Below, in pieces: positions 45,541-53,974 of a stretch of 64,000 nt of DNA. This DNA comes from Aurantimonas sp. Leaf443 (GTDB taxonomy: Bacteria; Pseudomonadota; Alphaproteobacteria; Rhizobiales; Rhizobiaceae), in contig NZ_LMRD01000007.1 of the NCBI RefSeq assembly GCF_001425575.1, forward strand, positions 310,001 through 374,000, read 5' to 3'. A program made the position numbers and the translations under genes. A model generated the notes under the pieces. That model was not told the DNA's origin, did not search any database, and saw nothing but the letters and a program-made list of their open reading frames with translations. How positions within the stretch are numbered: position 1 is the first letter of the stretch; each line of letters begins with the position of its first letter.

Positions 45541-46557
45541 TCACCGAACCGGGACGAGATTGCCCGCGAACTGGCGCGTGCAGCCTTCCCAGGAAAACGT
45601 CCGCGCAAAGGCTCGCGCCGCGCGCCGGTCGATGGTCAGCGCCGCAAGCGCCGCCTCGCGCAGGTTCTCGGACAGCACCGCCTCGGGCCGCCCGCCCACG
45701 ATGTCGATCGGCCCCGGCACGGGGAGGGCCGCGACCGGCGTGCCGCAGGCGAGCGCCTCCAGGACGACGAGGCCGAAGGTCTCGAAGCGCGAGGGGAAGA
45801 CGAAGGCGTCGGCGGCCGAGAAATGCCGCGCGAGATCCTCGCCGTGGCGCGCGCCGAGGAAGTGCGCGGCGGGAAAGCGCGCCCTGAGGGCGGCCAGCGC
45901 CGGCCCGTCGCCGACCACGACCTTCGAGCCCGGCAGGTCGAGCGACAGGAAGTCCGGCAGGCTCTTCTCGGGCGAGACGCGCCCGACATAGAGGAAGATC
46001 GGGCGCGGCAGGTTCAGGAAGTCGGCGTCGAAGCCCGGCTCCTCGCGCCAGGGGCGGAAGAGCGCCGTGTCCACCGCCCGCCCCCAGGGCACGATATTGG
46101 TGAAGCCGCGCTCCGCGAGCTCGGTCTCCAGCGTCCGCGTCTGCACCATGAAGCGGGCCGCCGGGCGGTGGAACCAGCGCTGATAGGCATAGGCGGGCGC
46201 CGGCGGCAGATGCAGGCGCTTGGCGAAATAGTCGGCAAAGCGCGTGTGGAAGGAGCTGGTGAAGGCGAGCCCGTGCTTCAGGCAATGGCGCCGCGCGGCG
46301 AGACCGACCGGCCCCTCGACGGGAATGTGGATGGCCTCCGGCGCGAAGGCCTCGATCGCGCGCCCGATCGCGGCGAAGGCGCCCAGACCCAGCCGCACCT
46401 CGCCATAGCCCGGCGCCGGCAGGCCGGCGAAATCCGCGGGCCCGAGCACCTTCACCTCGTGCCCCAGCGCCGTCAGCCCGTCCACCGTCGTCTGGAAGAC
46501 CCGCACCACGCCGTTGATCTGCGGGTGCCAGGCATCCGTTGCAAGGAGAACACGCAT
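45541..46557 (-). CDS. GT4-family glycosyltransferase (MgtA/SQD2-like)
   Basis: A 338-residue GT-B glycosyltransferase. The N-terminal domain has VLLATDAWHPQINGVVRVFQ and PVEGPVGLAARRHCLKHGLA with TSSFHTRFADYF. The C-terminal donor domain shows FLYVGRVSPEKSLPDFLSLD, VVGDGPALAALRARFP, DAFVFPSRFETFGLVVLEAL (GT4 E-x7-E motif) and ACGTPVAALPVPGP. Relatives make glucuronosyl-, mannosyl- or sulfoquinovosyl-diacylglycerol. It is divergent from an SqdB-like sugar nucleotide enzyme, a common alphaproteobacterial pairing, so a role in phosphorus-free glycolipid formation is likely, but the transferred sugar is not proven. AAGGAG precedes the ATG. Confidence 0.82.
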   Translation of the reverse strand: MRVLLATDAWHPQINGVVRVFQTTVDGLTALGHEVKVLGPADFAGLPAPGYGEVRLGLGAFAAIGRAIEAFAPEAIHIPVEGPVGLAARRHCLKHGLAFTSSFHTRFADYFAKRLHLPPAPAYAYQRWFHRPAARFMVQTRTLETELAERGFTNIVPWGRAVDTALFRPWREEPGFDADFLNLPRPIFLYVGRVSPEKSLPDFLSLDLPGSKVVVGDGPALAALRARFPAAHFLGARHGEDLARHFSAADAFVFPSRFETFGLVVLEALACGTPVAALPVPGPIDIVGGRPEAVLSENLREAALAALTIDRRAARAFARTFSWEGCTRQFAGNLVPVR

Positions 46558-46664
46558 GTCTAGTTCCGCTGTGACGAAGGGCGCGGCGGCGTTGCCGGCC
46601 GCCGGGGCATGGCGATATGCGGATGGGATGGCCTCTGGCCGATCCGCGGGAGGACGACCGTTTC

Positions 46665-47891
46665 ATGAAGATCGTGATTCTGGGAGGGGACGGCTTCTGC
46701 GGATGGCCGACGGCCCTGAACTTCTCGGCCAAGGGCCACGACGTGACCATCGTCGACAGCCTCGTGCGCCGCAGGATCGACGAGGAGCTCGGCGCCGGCA
46801 GCCTCACGCCCATCCGCTCGATGGAGGAACGCCTCGCCGCCTGGCGGGAGGTGGAGGGCGCGACGATCGGCTTCCGCCAGTTCGACGTCGCCCACGACTA
46901 CGAGACGCTGGAGGCGTGCCTGCGCGAGATCGGGCCGGACGTCATCGTGCATTTCGCCGAGCAGCGCGCCGCGCCCTATTCCATGAAGTCGCCCGGCCAC
47001 AAGCGCTACACGGTCGACAACAACATCAACGCCACCCATGCCGTCCTCTGCGCCATGGTCGAGGCGTGCCCCGAGGCCCATCTCGTGCATCTGGGCACGA
47101 TGGGCGTCTACGGCTACGGCAAGACCAAGGGGCTGACGGTTCCGGAGGGCTATATCGAGGCGACGCTGCATTCGGGCGGGCGCTCGAGCGACCTCGACAT
47201 CCTCTACCCGGCCGATCCCGGCTCCATCTACCACATGACGAAGACGCTCGATCAGCTGCTCTTTTACTTCTACGCCAAGAACGACCGGCTGCGCATCACC
47301 GACCTCCACCAGGGCATCGTCTGGGGCACGACGACGGATCAGACCGACCGCGACGAACGGCTGATCAACCGCTTCGACTATGACGGCGACTACGGCACGG
47401 TCCTCAACCGCTTCCTGATGCAGGCGGCGATAGGCCACCCGCTGACCGTGCACGGCACGGGCGGGCAGACGCGCGCCTTCATCCATATCCGCGACACGGT
47501 GCGCTGCATCGAGAAGGCCGCCGCCACGCCGCCGTCGCGCGGCGAGCGCGTGCGCATCATCAACCAGATGACCGAGACCCACCGGGTGCGCGATCTCGCC
47601 GAACTCGTCTCCAAGATGACCGGCGCGCCCATCGAGACGCTGCCCAACCCGCGCAAGGAGATGGCCGAGAACGATCTCGCCGTCGTCAACGACACGCTGA
47701 TCGGCCTCGGCGTCGCGCCCACCAAGCTCTCCGACGGCCTCCTCAAGGAGGTGGTGGACGTCGCCCGCCGCTATGCCGGGCGCTGCGACCGCGCCAAGAT
47801 CCCCTCCGTCAGCCGCTGGGTGCGCGAGGACCCCGCCGCGCCTGCCCCGCAGGCCGCGCTGCCGGCGGCGCTGGCGGTGCCGGCCAAATAG
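46665..47891 (+). CDS. sqdB: SqdB-like NAD-dependent sugar nucleotide enzyme (UDP-sulfoquinovose synthase family)
   Basis: A 408-residue extended SDR. It matches UDP-sulfoquinovose synthase closely: start KIVILGGDGFCGWPTALNFS, then SLVRRRIDEELGAGSLTPI, VIVHFAEQRAAPYSMKSPGH, LVHLGTMGVYGYGKTKG (catalytic Thr), PGSIYHMTKTLDQLLFYFYA (Tyr and Lys), TDLHQGIVWGTTTDQT and NRFDYDGDYGTVLNRFLMQA. The enzyme makes UDP-sulfoquinovose from UDP-glucose and sulfite for sulfolipid. The C-terminal Ala/Pro tail is extra. The ATG at 46665 has GGGAGG upstream; earlier in-frame ATGs at 46617 and 46623 are unlikely. Other sqd genes (sqdA, C, D) are not here, so a related sugar for another glycolipid remains possible. 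Confidence 0.8.
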   Translation: MKIVILGGDGFCGWPTALNFSAKGHDVTIVDSLVRRRIDEELGAGSLTPIRSMEERLAAWREVEGATIGFRQFDVAHDYETLEACLREIGPDVIVHFAEQRAAPYSMKSPGHKRYTVDNNINATHAVLCAMVEACPEAHLVHLGTMGVYGYGKTKGLTVPEGYIEATLHSGGRSSDLDILYPADPGSIYHMTKTLDQLLFYFYAKNDRLRITDLHQGIVWGTTTDQTDRDERLINRFDYDGDYGTVLNRFLMQAAIGHPLTVHGTGGQTRAFIHIRDTVRCIEKAAATPPSRGERVRIINQMTETHRVRDLAELVSKMTGAPIETLPNPRKEMAENDLAVVNDTLIGLGVAPTKLSDGLLKEVVDVARRYAGRCDRAKIPSVSRWVREDPAAPAPQAALPAALAVPAK

Positions 47892-48198
47892 GCGACGACA
47901 GACCATGAGCCGGCGGCATCGAGGATGCCGACCCGGCGGTTCTCCCTGCCGAAGATCCGCGTCGTCCCGGAGAGACGGGCGCGGAGATACGGGGCGCGAG
48001 TGGCTTCGGCTTCAGGTTGCCGCGTCAAATCCCCGCGCACGTTAAGTTCAACGTCTCGGCCGCCGTTTTCCCTTCTCCGCGGACGCTTAACCGACAGTTA
48101 ATGCGCCGAGACACGCGCCGGATCGCCGAAAGGCCTCTGCGGAACAAGCCGAGGCCGGCGGCGCGGTCATGGGGACGAAACACCTGCGGGAGACGGAC
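47892..48198. other. 307-base gap before the RTX gene
   Basis: No gene is seen. It holds a 6-bp hairpin (GGCATC-GAG-GATGCC, 47915-47929) that may end sqdB transcription, an AT-richer stretch from about 48030 to 48105 with a CtrA-like site, and the RTX ribosome site GGGAG just before the ATG at 48199. Confidence 0.5.
48087..48101. promoter_or_regulatory. CtrA-like site TTAA-N7-TTAA upstream of the RTX gene
   Basis: TTAACCGACAGTTAA matches the alphaproteobacterial CtrA consensus TTAA-N7-TTAA and is also an inverted repeat TTAAC-N5-GTTAA. It lies 98 bases before the RTX start in the only AT-rich part of the gap. Confidence 0.5.
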
Positions 48199-50331
48199 AT
48201 GGCCACCATCATCGGCACCAGCGCGGACGAGCGGCTGCGCGGCACGCAAGGCGCGGACTTCATTTCGGGAGGCGCGGGCGAGGACCGCATCCTCGGTCTG
48301 GCGGGCGACGACGAGATCGATTCCGTCGACCGGCCCGACAACATCTTCGCGGGCGTCGTCATGCCGCAGAGCGATTTCGTCTTCGCCGGAGCCGGCGACG
48401 ACCGCGTCACCGGCGGACGGCTCGACTATCTCGACGGGCAGGACGGCAACGACGTCCTCTCGCTGAACTTCAATTTCGACGGGCCGAACCTGAACCCCGC
48501 GCCCGTCACGCTCGCCATAAACGCCAACGGCGTCGGGCGCGCCGATGACGGCACGGTGATCCGCGGCTTCGAATCGGTCAACCTGACGCTGACGAACGGC
48601 GACGACGCGGTCTCGACCGGCAATGTGCGGGCCAGCCTCCACGGCATGAACGGCGACGACGTGCTGACGACGGGCGACGGCGACGACGTGGTGTTCGGCG
48701 GCGGCGGCAACGACACGATCTCGACGGGCGCGGGGAACGACGTCATCTCCGGCGGATCGGGCAACGACACGATCCGCGGCGGGGCGGGCGACGACAGCCT
48801 GAGCTTCGACCCCGCCAACGAGGGCGCCGACGCCGTCGATCTCGGCGAAGGGTCCGATACGGTCAGCTTCCAGGGCTTCGACACCGGCCAGATCCGCGTC
48901 ACCTTCACCAGCGCCGATGTCGGCAACGGTTCAGCGCTCGACGGCGCCAATGCCGCCAACGAGGACGGCGGCCTCGCCGTGCGCATCCAGCGCGAGGATG
49001 CCGACGGCAACCTGATCGGCGACGTCAGCCGCTTCGACGACGAGGGCATCACCTTCGTGGAGGGCACGCAGGGCTACACGTTCGACGTGCGCGATCTCGT
49101 CTCCGGCACCCAGCGCGGCGACCAGTTCGCGGGCGTCGTGCTCGGCACGGGCGGCAACGACACGCTGTCCTTCTTCCCGCCCTTCCGCGAGGCGCAGCCC
49201 TTCTACTACAATGCCGGCATGGGCGACGACACGGTGGTCGCCGGCAGCGGCAACGACTTCCTCGTCGGGGGCGCGGGCAACGATACGCTGACGGGCAATG
49301 GCGGCAATGACAGCCTGCTCGGCGGGGCCGGCAATGACGTCGCCGATTTCGACGTCTCCACCGACGGCCTGGACAGTGTCGATCTCGGCGCCGATTCCGA
49401 CCGGGTCAACGTGTCGTCCGCCGCCGGCGGTCAGGTGCGGCTCACCTTCACCAGCGCCGAGGTCGGCAACGGCCTTGCCGCCGACGGCAACACGATGGCG
49501 AACCAGGACGGCGGCCTTGCGGTTCGCCTCTCCGCCGAGGACGGCGGCGACGGCCTCGCCGGCCCGGTCAGCCGCTTCGACGACGAGGGCGTGACCTTCG
49601 TGGCCGCGACGCCCGGCCTCACCTTCGACGTGCGCGACCTCGTCTCGGGCGCGGCGCGCGGCGACGCGTTCGAGGTGGTCACGCTCGGCACGAGCGGGAA
49701 CGACACGCTGACCGCCCTCGACCCGGCCAGGGCGACCTACGTCAATGCCGGTGCCGGCAACGACACGGTGACGGGCGGCGCGGCCGCCGACTTCCTCGTC
49801 GGCGGCGCCGGCGACGACACGCTGAACGGCGGGTTCGGGAACGACAGCTTCATCGGCGGCGGCGGCAACGACCGCATCGGCGGCGACCAGGGCAATGACG
49901 ATCTCGCCGGCGGGCTCGGCGACGATCTTCTCTCGGGCAATGCCGGCAACGACAGGCTGGCCGGCGAGGACGGCAACGACAATCTCCTCGGCGCCCTCGG
50001 CGACGACGTCCTTCTCGGCGGCCTCGGCAACGACCGGCTCGCCGGCGGGCTCGGCGACGACGACCTGACGGGCGGCGCGGGGGCGGATCTCTTCGTCTTC
50101 ACCGCGGCGGACGGCGCGACGTCGGACGACATCGTGCGCGACTTCGAACTCGGCGTGGACCACCTCGTCCTGCGCGGGCTGAGCGTGGCGAGCATCGCGG
50201 ACTCCGATGCCGGCGCGCGGATCACCTATTCGAACGGCGCCACCACGACGCTGCAGGGCATCGATGCCGAAAGCCTCACGCCCGGCGACGTGGTGATCCA
50301 GAACGGCGGCGGGGACGGCCTTCTCGTCTGA
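48199..50331 (+). CDS. RTX calcium-binding protein with duplicated internal module, type I secreted
   Basis: A 710-residue protein with no N-terminal signal, as expected for type I secretion. Nonapeptide RTX blocks (GGxGxDxUx) occupy about 20-80, 150-200, 340-380 and 510-630, for example [20 protein letters not shown] and [20 protein letters not shown]. Between them lie two copies of a module of about 125 residues (about 199-324 and 380-504), both containing [22 protein letters not shown], a SRFDDEG(I/V)TFV segment and (T/L)[10 protein letters not shown]. The C-terminus ([20 protein letters not shown] to PGDVVI) resembles the serralysin-type end carrying the secretion signal. There is no catalytic domain, so a structural, adhesive or surface role is likelier than an enzyme. 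No ABC/MFP secretion genes are adjacent. ATG at 48199 with GGGAG; an ATG at 48169 is possible. Confidence 0.85.
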   Translation: MATIIGTSADERLRGTQGADFISGGAGEDRILGLAGDDEIDSVDRPDNIFAGVVMPQSDFVFAGAGDDRVTGGRLDYLDGQDGNDVLSLNFNFDGPNLNPAPVTLAINANGVGRADDGTVIRGFESVNLTLTNGDDAVSTGNVRASLHGMNGDDVLTTGDGDDVVFGGGGNDTISTGAGNDVISGGSGNDTIRGGAGDDSLSFDPANEGADAVDLGEGSDTVSFQGFDTGQIRVTFTSADVGNGSALDGANAANEDGGLAVRIQREDADGNLIGDVSRFDDEGITFVEGTQGYTFDVRDLVSGTQRGDQFAGVVLGTGGNDTLSFFPPFREAQPFYYNAGMGDDTVVAGSGNDFLVGGAGNDTLTGNGGNDSLLGGAGNDVADFDVSTDGLDSVDLGADSDRVNVSSAAGGQVRLTFTSAEVGNGLAADGNTMANQDGGLAVRLSAEDGGDGLAGPVSRFDDEGVTFVAATPGLTFDVRDLVSGAARGDAFEVVTLGTSGNDTLTALDPARATYVNAGAGNDTVTGGAAADFLVGGAGDDTLNGGFGNDSFIGGGGNDRIGGDQGNDDLAGGLGDDLLSGNAGNDRLAGEDGNDNLLGALGDDVLLGGLGNDRLAGGLGDDDLTGGAGADLFVFTAADGATSDDIVRDFELGVDHLVLRGLSVASIADSDAGARITYSNGATTTLQGIDAESLTPGDVVIQNGGGDGLLV

Positions 50332-50461
50332 AAGACGTCGCAAGGCGGGCGGGGCCCCGCGCCCTGCTCGCCTGCCATCCTTCCATCGCGTGTTCACGGC
50401 CAAGGCGTCGGATCCCCGGGGCCGGCGCCTTTCGTTGCCTGCCCTCTGCGCGGCCGGCCGA

Positions 50462-50884
50462 TCAGCCGCCGCGGGCCTCGAGCCCGACCAGCGCGATGCG
50501 CGTGTAGCCGGCGGCACCGAGGCGGTTCATGACATCCATCATCTCGCCATAGGCGATGGCCTTGTCGGCCCGCAGCAGGATGCGCCGGTTGCGATCGCCC
50601 TGCGTCACCGCGTCGAGCGCGGCGGCAAGCCTCTCGCGCGCCACCGGATCGGTGCCGACGGCAAGGCTCAGGTCCTTCTTCACCGTCAGGAAGACCGGCT
50701 CCTCCTGGCGCGGCTTGGGCGCGGCGGCCGCCGCCGGCAGGTCGACGCCGACATCGACGGTGGCGAGCGGGGCGGCCACCATGAAGACGATCAGAAGCAC
50801 CAGCATCACGTCGATGAAGGGCGTGACGTTGATCTCGTGGGTCTCGGCAAGGTCGCCCTCGCCCTCGCGGATCGATCCGGCCAT
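50462..50884 (-). CDS. exbD: ExbD-type biopolymer transport protein
   Basis: A 140-residue inner-membrane protein. After a short cytoplasmic part comes the ExbD signature [20 protein letters not shown] with the proton-path Asp (about 25) and one helix, then a periplasmic domain ([39 protein letters not shown]). With ExbB and TonB it energises outer-membrane receptors. It is read 3 bases after exbB. No tonB gene follows; the next gene, RTX, is on the other strand. Confidence 0.93.
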   Translation of the reverse strand: MAGSIREGEGDLAETHEINVTPFIDVMLVLLIVFMVAAPLATVDVGVDLPAAAAAPKPRQEEPVFLTVKKDLSLAVGTDPVARERLAAALDAVTQGDRNRRILLRADKAIAYGEMMDVMNRLGAAGYTRIALVGLEARGG

Positions 50885-50887
50885 GGC

Positions 50888-51862
50888 TCAGGCGCTCCCG
50901 TCGACGATGCGCAGCGAGGAGGCGCCGGCGCGCTCCACCTCGCGGCTGACCAGCCGCTCGACCCCGGCGGCGGCGTCCGCGAGGAGGTGGCGCACGCCGG
51001 CGATCTGGCGGGCGAAGGCGTTGTAGATGACGACCGCCGGAATGGCCGCGACGAGGCCGATGGCGGTCGCGAACAGCGCCTCCGCGATGCCGGGGGCGAC
51101 GATGGCGAGATTCGTCGTCTGCGCCTGGCTGATGCCGATGAAGGCGTTCATGATGCCCCAGACGGTGCCGAACAGGCCGACGAAGGGCGCCGTGGAGCCG
51201 ATTGTGGCCAGAAGTCCCGTGCCCGTCTGCAGCGCCCGTCCCCCGCCCGCCTCGATGCGCGAGAGGCGCGAGGCGACGCGCTCCTTCAGCCCGCCCGCCG
51301 AGGCGCCGGGGATGGGCGTCGTGCGCGCCGCCTCGTCCGCCGCCGCCCGTGCCATTTCGGCGCCCGGCCCCTTGGCCCGGCCGAGGACGAAGAGAAGCTC
51401 CGGCAGCCCGTCCGCCGCCGCGATGGCGGCGATGGCACGCCGCGCCCGGCGCCGCGCGACGGCGATCTCCAGCGACTTGGCGAAGAGGATCGCGAGGTTG
51501 AGGATCGAGGCGAGGCCGAGACCGACCAGCACTGACTTCACCACGATATCGGCCTGGCGGAACATGCCGACGGGCGACAGATCGTGCGGCAGCGCAGGCG
51601 GAACGACGCCGGGCGCCGCGGGGAAGAGCGGTTCCCCATCCGCCATGCTCGCCGCGCCGTCCTCGACGCGCAGCGGGGCGGGAAGGCTTCCATCCGCCGG
51701 CGGGGCCGGCTGCGCGGTCCCGCCGGAGGGCGCCGCGGCGCCGGGGGCACTCTCCTGCGCGCCGGCGCTCGCCGTGCCCAGTCCCGCCAGAAGCGCCAGA
51801 ACGCAGAGAGGCCGCGTCGCGCGAAAGGCGCGGCGCGGTCCGTTCGAGAGTAGCGCGGCCAT
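50888..51862 (-). CDS. exbB: ExbB-type (tonB-associated) biopolymer transport protein with exported N-terminal extension
   Basis: A 324-residue MotA/TolQ/ExbB-family protein. It has a cleavable signal (about 1-37, [17 protein letters not shown]), then a Pro/Ala-rich periplasmic linker of about 60 residues, a first helix ([20 protein letters not shown]), a cytoplasmic domain, and the conserved [40 protein letters not shown] and [20 protein letters not shown] helices. The long N-terminal part is typical of alphaproteobacterial ExbB (TIGR02797-type). ATG at 51862. An inverted repeat in the AT-rich upstream region may be its operator. Confidence 0.92.
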   Translation of the reverse strand: MAALLSNGPRRAFRATRPLCVLALLAGLGTASAGAQESAPGAAAPSGGTAQPAPPADGSLPAPLRVEDGAASMADGEPLFPAAPGVVPPALPHDLSPVGMFRQADIVVKSVLVGLGLASILNLAILFAKSLEIAVARRRARRAIAAIAAADGLPELLFVLGRAKGPGAEMARAAADEAARTTPIPGASAGGLKERVASRLSRIEAGGGRALQTGTGLLATIGSTAPFVGLFGTVWGIMNAFIGISQAQTTNLAIVAPGIAEALFATAIGLVAAIPAVVIYNAFARQIAGVRHLLADAAAGVERLVSREVERAGASSLRIVDGSA

Positions 51863-51955
51863 GGCCCGGACCCTTTCCTGCTCGTCGCGGCGCCGTTCGG
51901 CGCGGCGCTTGTCGGGGCCGCCGCGAGCGCGCCGGCCTTTTCCGGCGGCAGGCTT

Positions 51956-51977
51956 ACTAAAACTTGTCTCCTTTAGT
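51956..51977 (-). promoter_or_regulatory. Inverted repeat ACTAAA-N10-TTTAGT upstream of exbB
   Basis: A perfect 6-bp inverted repeat within a 50-base AT-rich island 94 bases upstream of the exbB ATG. exbBD are commonly iron-controlled through Irr, Fur or RirA; this arrangement does not exactly match a consensus I know, but position and symmetry suit an operator. Confidence 0.45.
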
Positions 51978-52023
51978 CCACAAATAACGATTCCAAACTG
52001 CGGGACGCGTGCCCCACGGATCG

Positions 52024-52662
52024 TCAGCGCAGGAGCGCGATTCCCGTCAGGTCCATGACCGCGCCGTAGGCGACCAGCGAAGACAGGACCATGAGGATGC
52101 AGGTGCCGATGGCGAGCGTCATGTCCCTGCCGGTCGCCAGATGCACGAGGCGCACGGTGAGGACGAGCGAGGCGATGGTGACGAGGACGCCGAGCGCACC
52201 CGTTTCCGGCCCCGGCCCGAAGGCGAAGAGCAGGAGCCAGTAGGGCGAGAAGGCCCAGGCCAGGAACGCCCCGCCCCAATTGGAGACGACGACGAGCGGC
52301 ACGATCTTGCGCCCGATCCCGAGTCGGCGGGCGAAGGTCATCAGCACCAGGATCGGCAGCAGCCAGCCGAGAAGGTCGGCCATCGCGTGCGTGGCGTAGA
52401 TCGAGAAGGCGCTCGCCTCGATGGCCGGCCCCGGCCGCTCCACCAGTTCGAACTCCAGCCAGGAGAGCGCGACGGCGGGCGCCGCCACGAGGATCGCCGA
52501 GAAGGACTGCCAGAAGCCGTCGGCCGAGAGATCCAGGCGCTTCAGCCCCTCCGCCTTTCCGCCCATCAGCATCGCGACGCCGCTGAAATAGCGCAGGATC
52601 TCGCCGACATTGGGGACGAGATCAGGCGTGGGCGGCGAACCAGCGGGCGATGAAGGCTTCAT
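52024..52662 (-). CDS. Conserved membrane protein downstream of dapE, function unknown
   Basis: A 212-residue protein with about five hydrophobic helices (about 55-75, 88-108, 120-145, 155-175, 185-205) after a polar start. The stretch [20 protein letters not shown] and [20 protein letters not shown] look conserved, but I cannot name a family. The ATG at 52662 overlaps the end of dapE by 41 bases; a later start is possible. The genes are co-directional and probably co-transcribed; dapE followed by a small membrane protein is a recurring order in Hyphomicrobiales. Confidence 0.7.
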   Translation of the reverse strand: MKPSSPAGSPPTPDLVPNVGEILRYFSGVAMLMGGKAEGLKRLDLSADGFWQSFSAILVAAPAVALSWLEFELVERPGPAIEASAFSIYATHAMADLLGWLLPILVLMTFARRLGIGRKIVPLVVVSNWGGAFLAWAFSPYWLLLFAFGPGPETGALGVLVTIASLVLTVRLVHLATGRDMTLAIGTCILMVLSSLVAYGAVMDLTGIALLR

Positions 52663-53818
52663 AGATCTTCGTCAGGAGCTCGAGATCGGCGACGGCGACC
52701 CGCTCATTGGCCATATGCATCGTCTTGCCGACAAGCCCGAATTCGACGACCGGGCAATGATCCTTGATGAATCGCGCATCCGAGGTGCCGCCGGAGGTGG
52801 AGAGTTCGGGCCGCCGCCCGGTCACCGCCTCCACGGCGCCGGCGAGCGAGCGCGTCAGCGCCTCGTCGCGCGTCAGGAAGGCGTCGGCCGGGCGCTCGCG
52901 CCATGTCACGCGCACGCTGGCGGGCGCGCGGCCCGGCCGCAGCCGCGGGTCGCCCGCCCCTTGCGCAATGCGGCGCTGAAGTTCGTCCATCAGCGTTCGC
53001 GGCGTCCATGCGTCGCTGAAACGCACGTTGAAGAAGAGCCGCGCCCGCGCCGGGACGACATTGACCGAGGTGTTGCCCGTGTCGATCGAGGTGATCTCGA
53101 GATTGGACGGGGGAAACCGCTCCGAGCCCGCGTCGAGCGGCACCTCCATCAGCGCCATGGCGATGGCCGTCAGCGCGCGCAGCGGATTGTCGGCGAGATG
53201 GGGATAGGCGACGTGGCCCTGCACGCCTTCCACCACGACCTCGCCCGAGAGCGAGCCGCGCCGGCCGATCTTGATCATGTCGCCGATCGCCTCCGGGTTG
53301 GTCGGCTCGCCGACGAGGCAGGCGTCGAAGCGCGTGCCCCGCGCGGCCACCCAGTCGAGAAGCTTCACCGTGCCGTTGATGGCCGGCCCCTCCTCGTCGC
53401 CGGCGATGAGGAAGGAGACGCGGCCCCTGGGCGCCCCGCAGCGCTCGACATGCCGGGCGAAGGCGGCGAGGAAGCAGGCGATGCCGCCCTTCATGTCGGC
53501 CGCCCCGCGCCCGAACACCTCGCCGCCCTCGACCGTGCCGGCGAAGGGATCGTGGCGCCAGTCGCCGAGATCGCCGGGCGGCACGACGTCGGTATGGCCC
53601 GCGAAGGCGAGATGGGCACCTTCCGTACCGACGACGGCGAAGAGATTCTCCACGTCCGGCGTGCCCTCCTCGCGGAAGACGGGCCGCGAGACGGCAAAGC
53701 CGAGGCGCGACAGATGCGCCTCCAGAACGGCGAGCGCGCCGCCCTCGGCGGGCGTCACCGAGGGGCAGCGGAGGAGATCGACGAGGATCGCGAGCGGGTC
53801 TGTGAGGGCTGTCGTCAT
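52622..53818 (-). CDS. dapE: Succinyl-diaminopimelate desuccinylase
   Basis: A 398-residue dinuclear zinc M20-family hydrolase for lysine and meso-diaminopimelate synthesis. Metal and active-site motifs: FAGHTDVVPPGDLGDW (His, Asp), FGRGAADMKGG (bridging Asp), FLIAGDEEGPAINGT (catalytic Glu-Glu), VGEPTNPEAIGDMIKIGRRG, the dimerisation-domain His in GVQGHVAYPHLADNPLRAL, and the late CPVVEFGLVGKTMHMANERV. Typical length is about 375-400. ATG at 53818. dapD lies 2.5 kb to the right with three unrelated genes between. Divergent from the SLT lipoprotein gene. Confidence 0.95.
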   Translation of the reverse strand: MTTALTDPLAILVDLLRCPSVTPAEGGALAVLEAHLSRLGFAVSRPVFREEGTPDVENLFAVVGTEGAHLAFAGHTDVVPPGDLGDWRHDPFAGTVEGGEVFGRGAADMKGGIACFLAAFARHVERCGAPRGRVSFLIAGDEEGPAINGTVKLLDWVAARGTRFDACLVGEPTNPEAIGDMIKIGRRGSLSGEVVVEGVQGHVAYPHLADNPLRALTAIAMALMEVPLDAGSERFPPSNLEITSIDTGNTSVNVVPARARLFFNVRFSDAWTPRTLMDELQRRIAQGAGDPRLRPGRAPASVRVTWRERPADAFLTRDEALTRSLAGAVEAVTGRRPELSTSGGTSDARFIKDHCPVVEFGLVGKTMHMANERVAVADLELLTKIYEAFIARWFAAHA

Positions 53819-53974
53819 GGGCGGCGGGATAGACGATCTGATGCTCTCGCGCCACAGTCGAGGCCGCAATAGAATCTTTACGTTTCGCGATTCCTGCCTT
53901 TATGGTGGCCTCGCCACGTTTCGGCCCCTTTCCGGCCCGAAAGCGCGGATGGGGAAACGACCGAGGGGAACAGC

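Noticed and set aside
46558-46664. Pho box between the glycosyltransferase and sqdB
   Set aside because: Only one loose CTGT(G)AC half is present; the paired 11-base-spaced consensus is missing.
48700-50090. Short regular repeats that might be CRISPR-like
   Set aside because: They are the in-frame nonapeptide repeats of the RTX protein, contiguous and without spacers.
48931-50517. 528-codon minus-strand frame opposite the RTX gene
   Set aside because: Generated by the repetitive Gly/Asp codons of the RTX blocks; no motif of its own.
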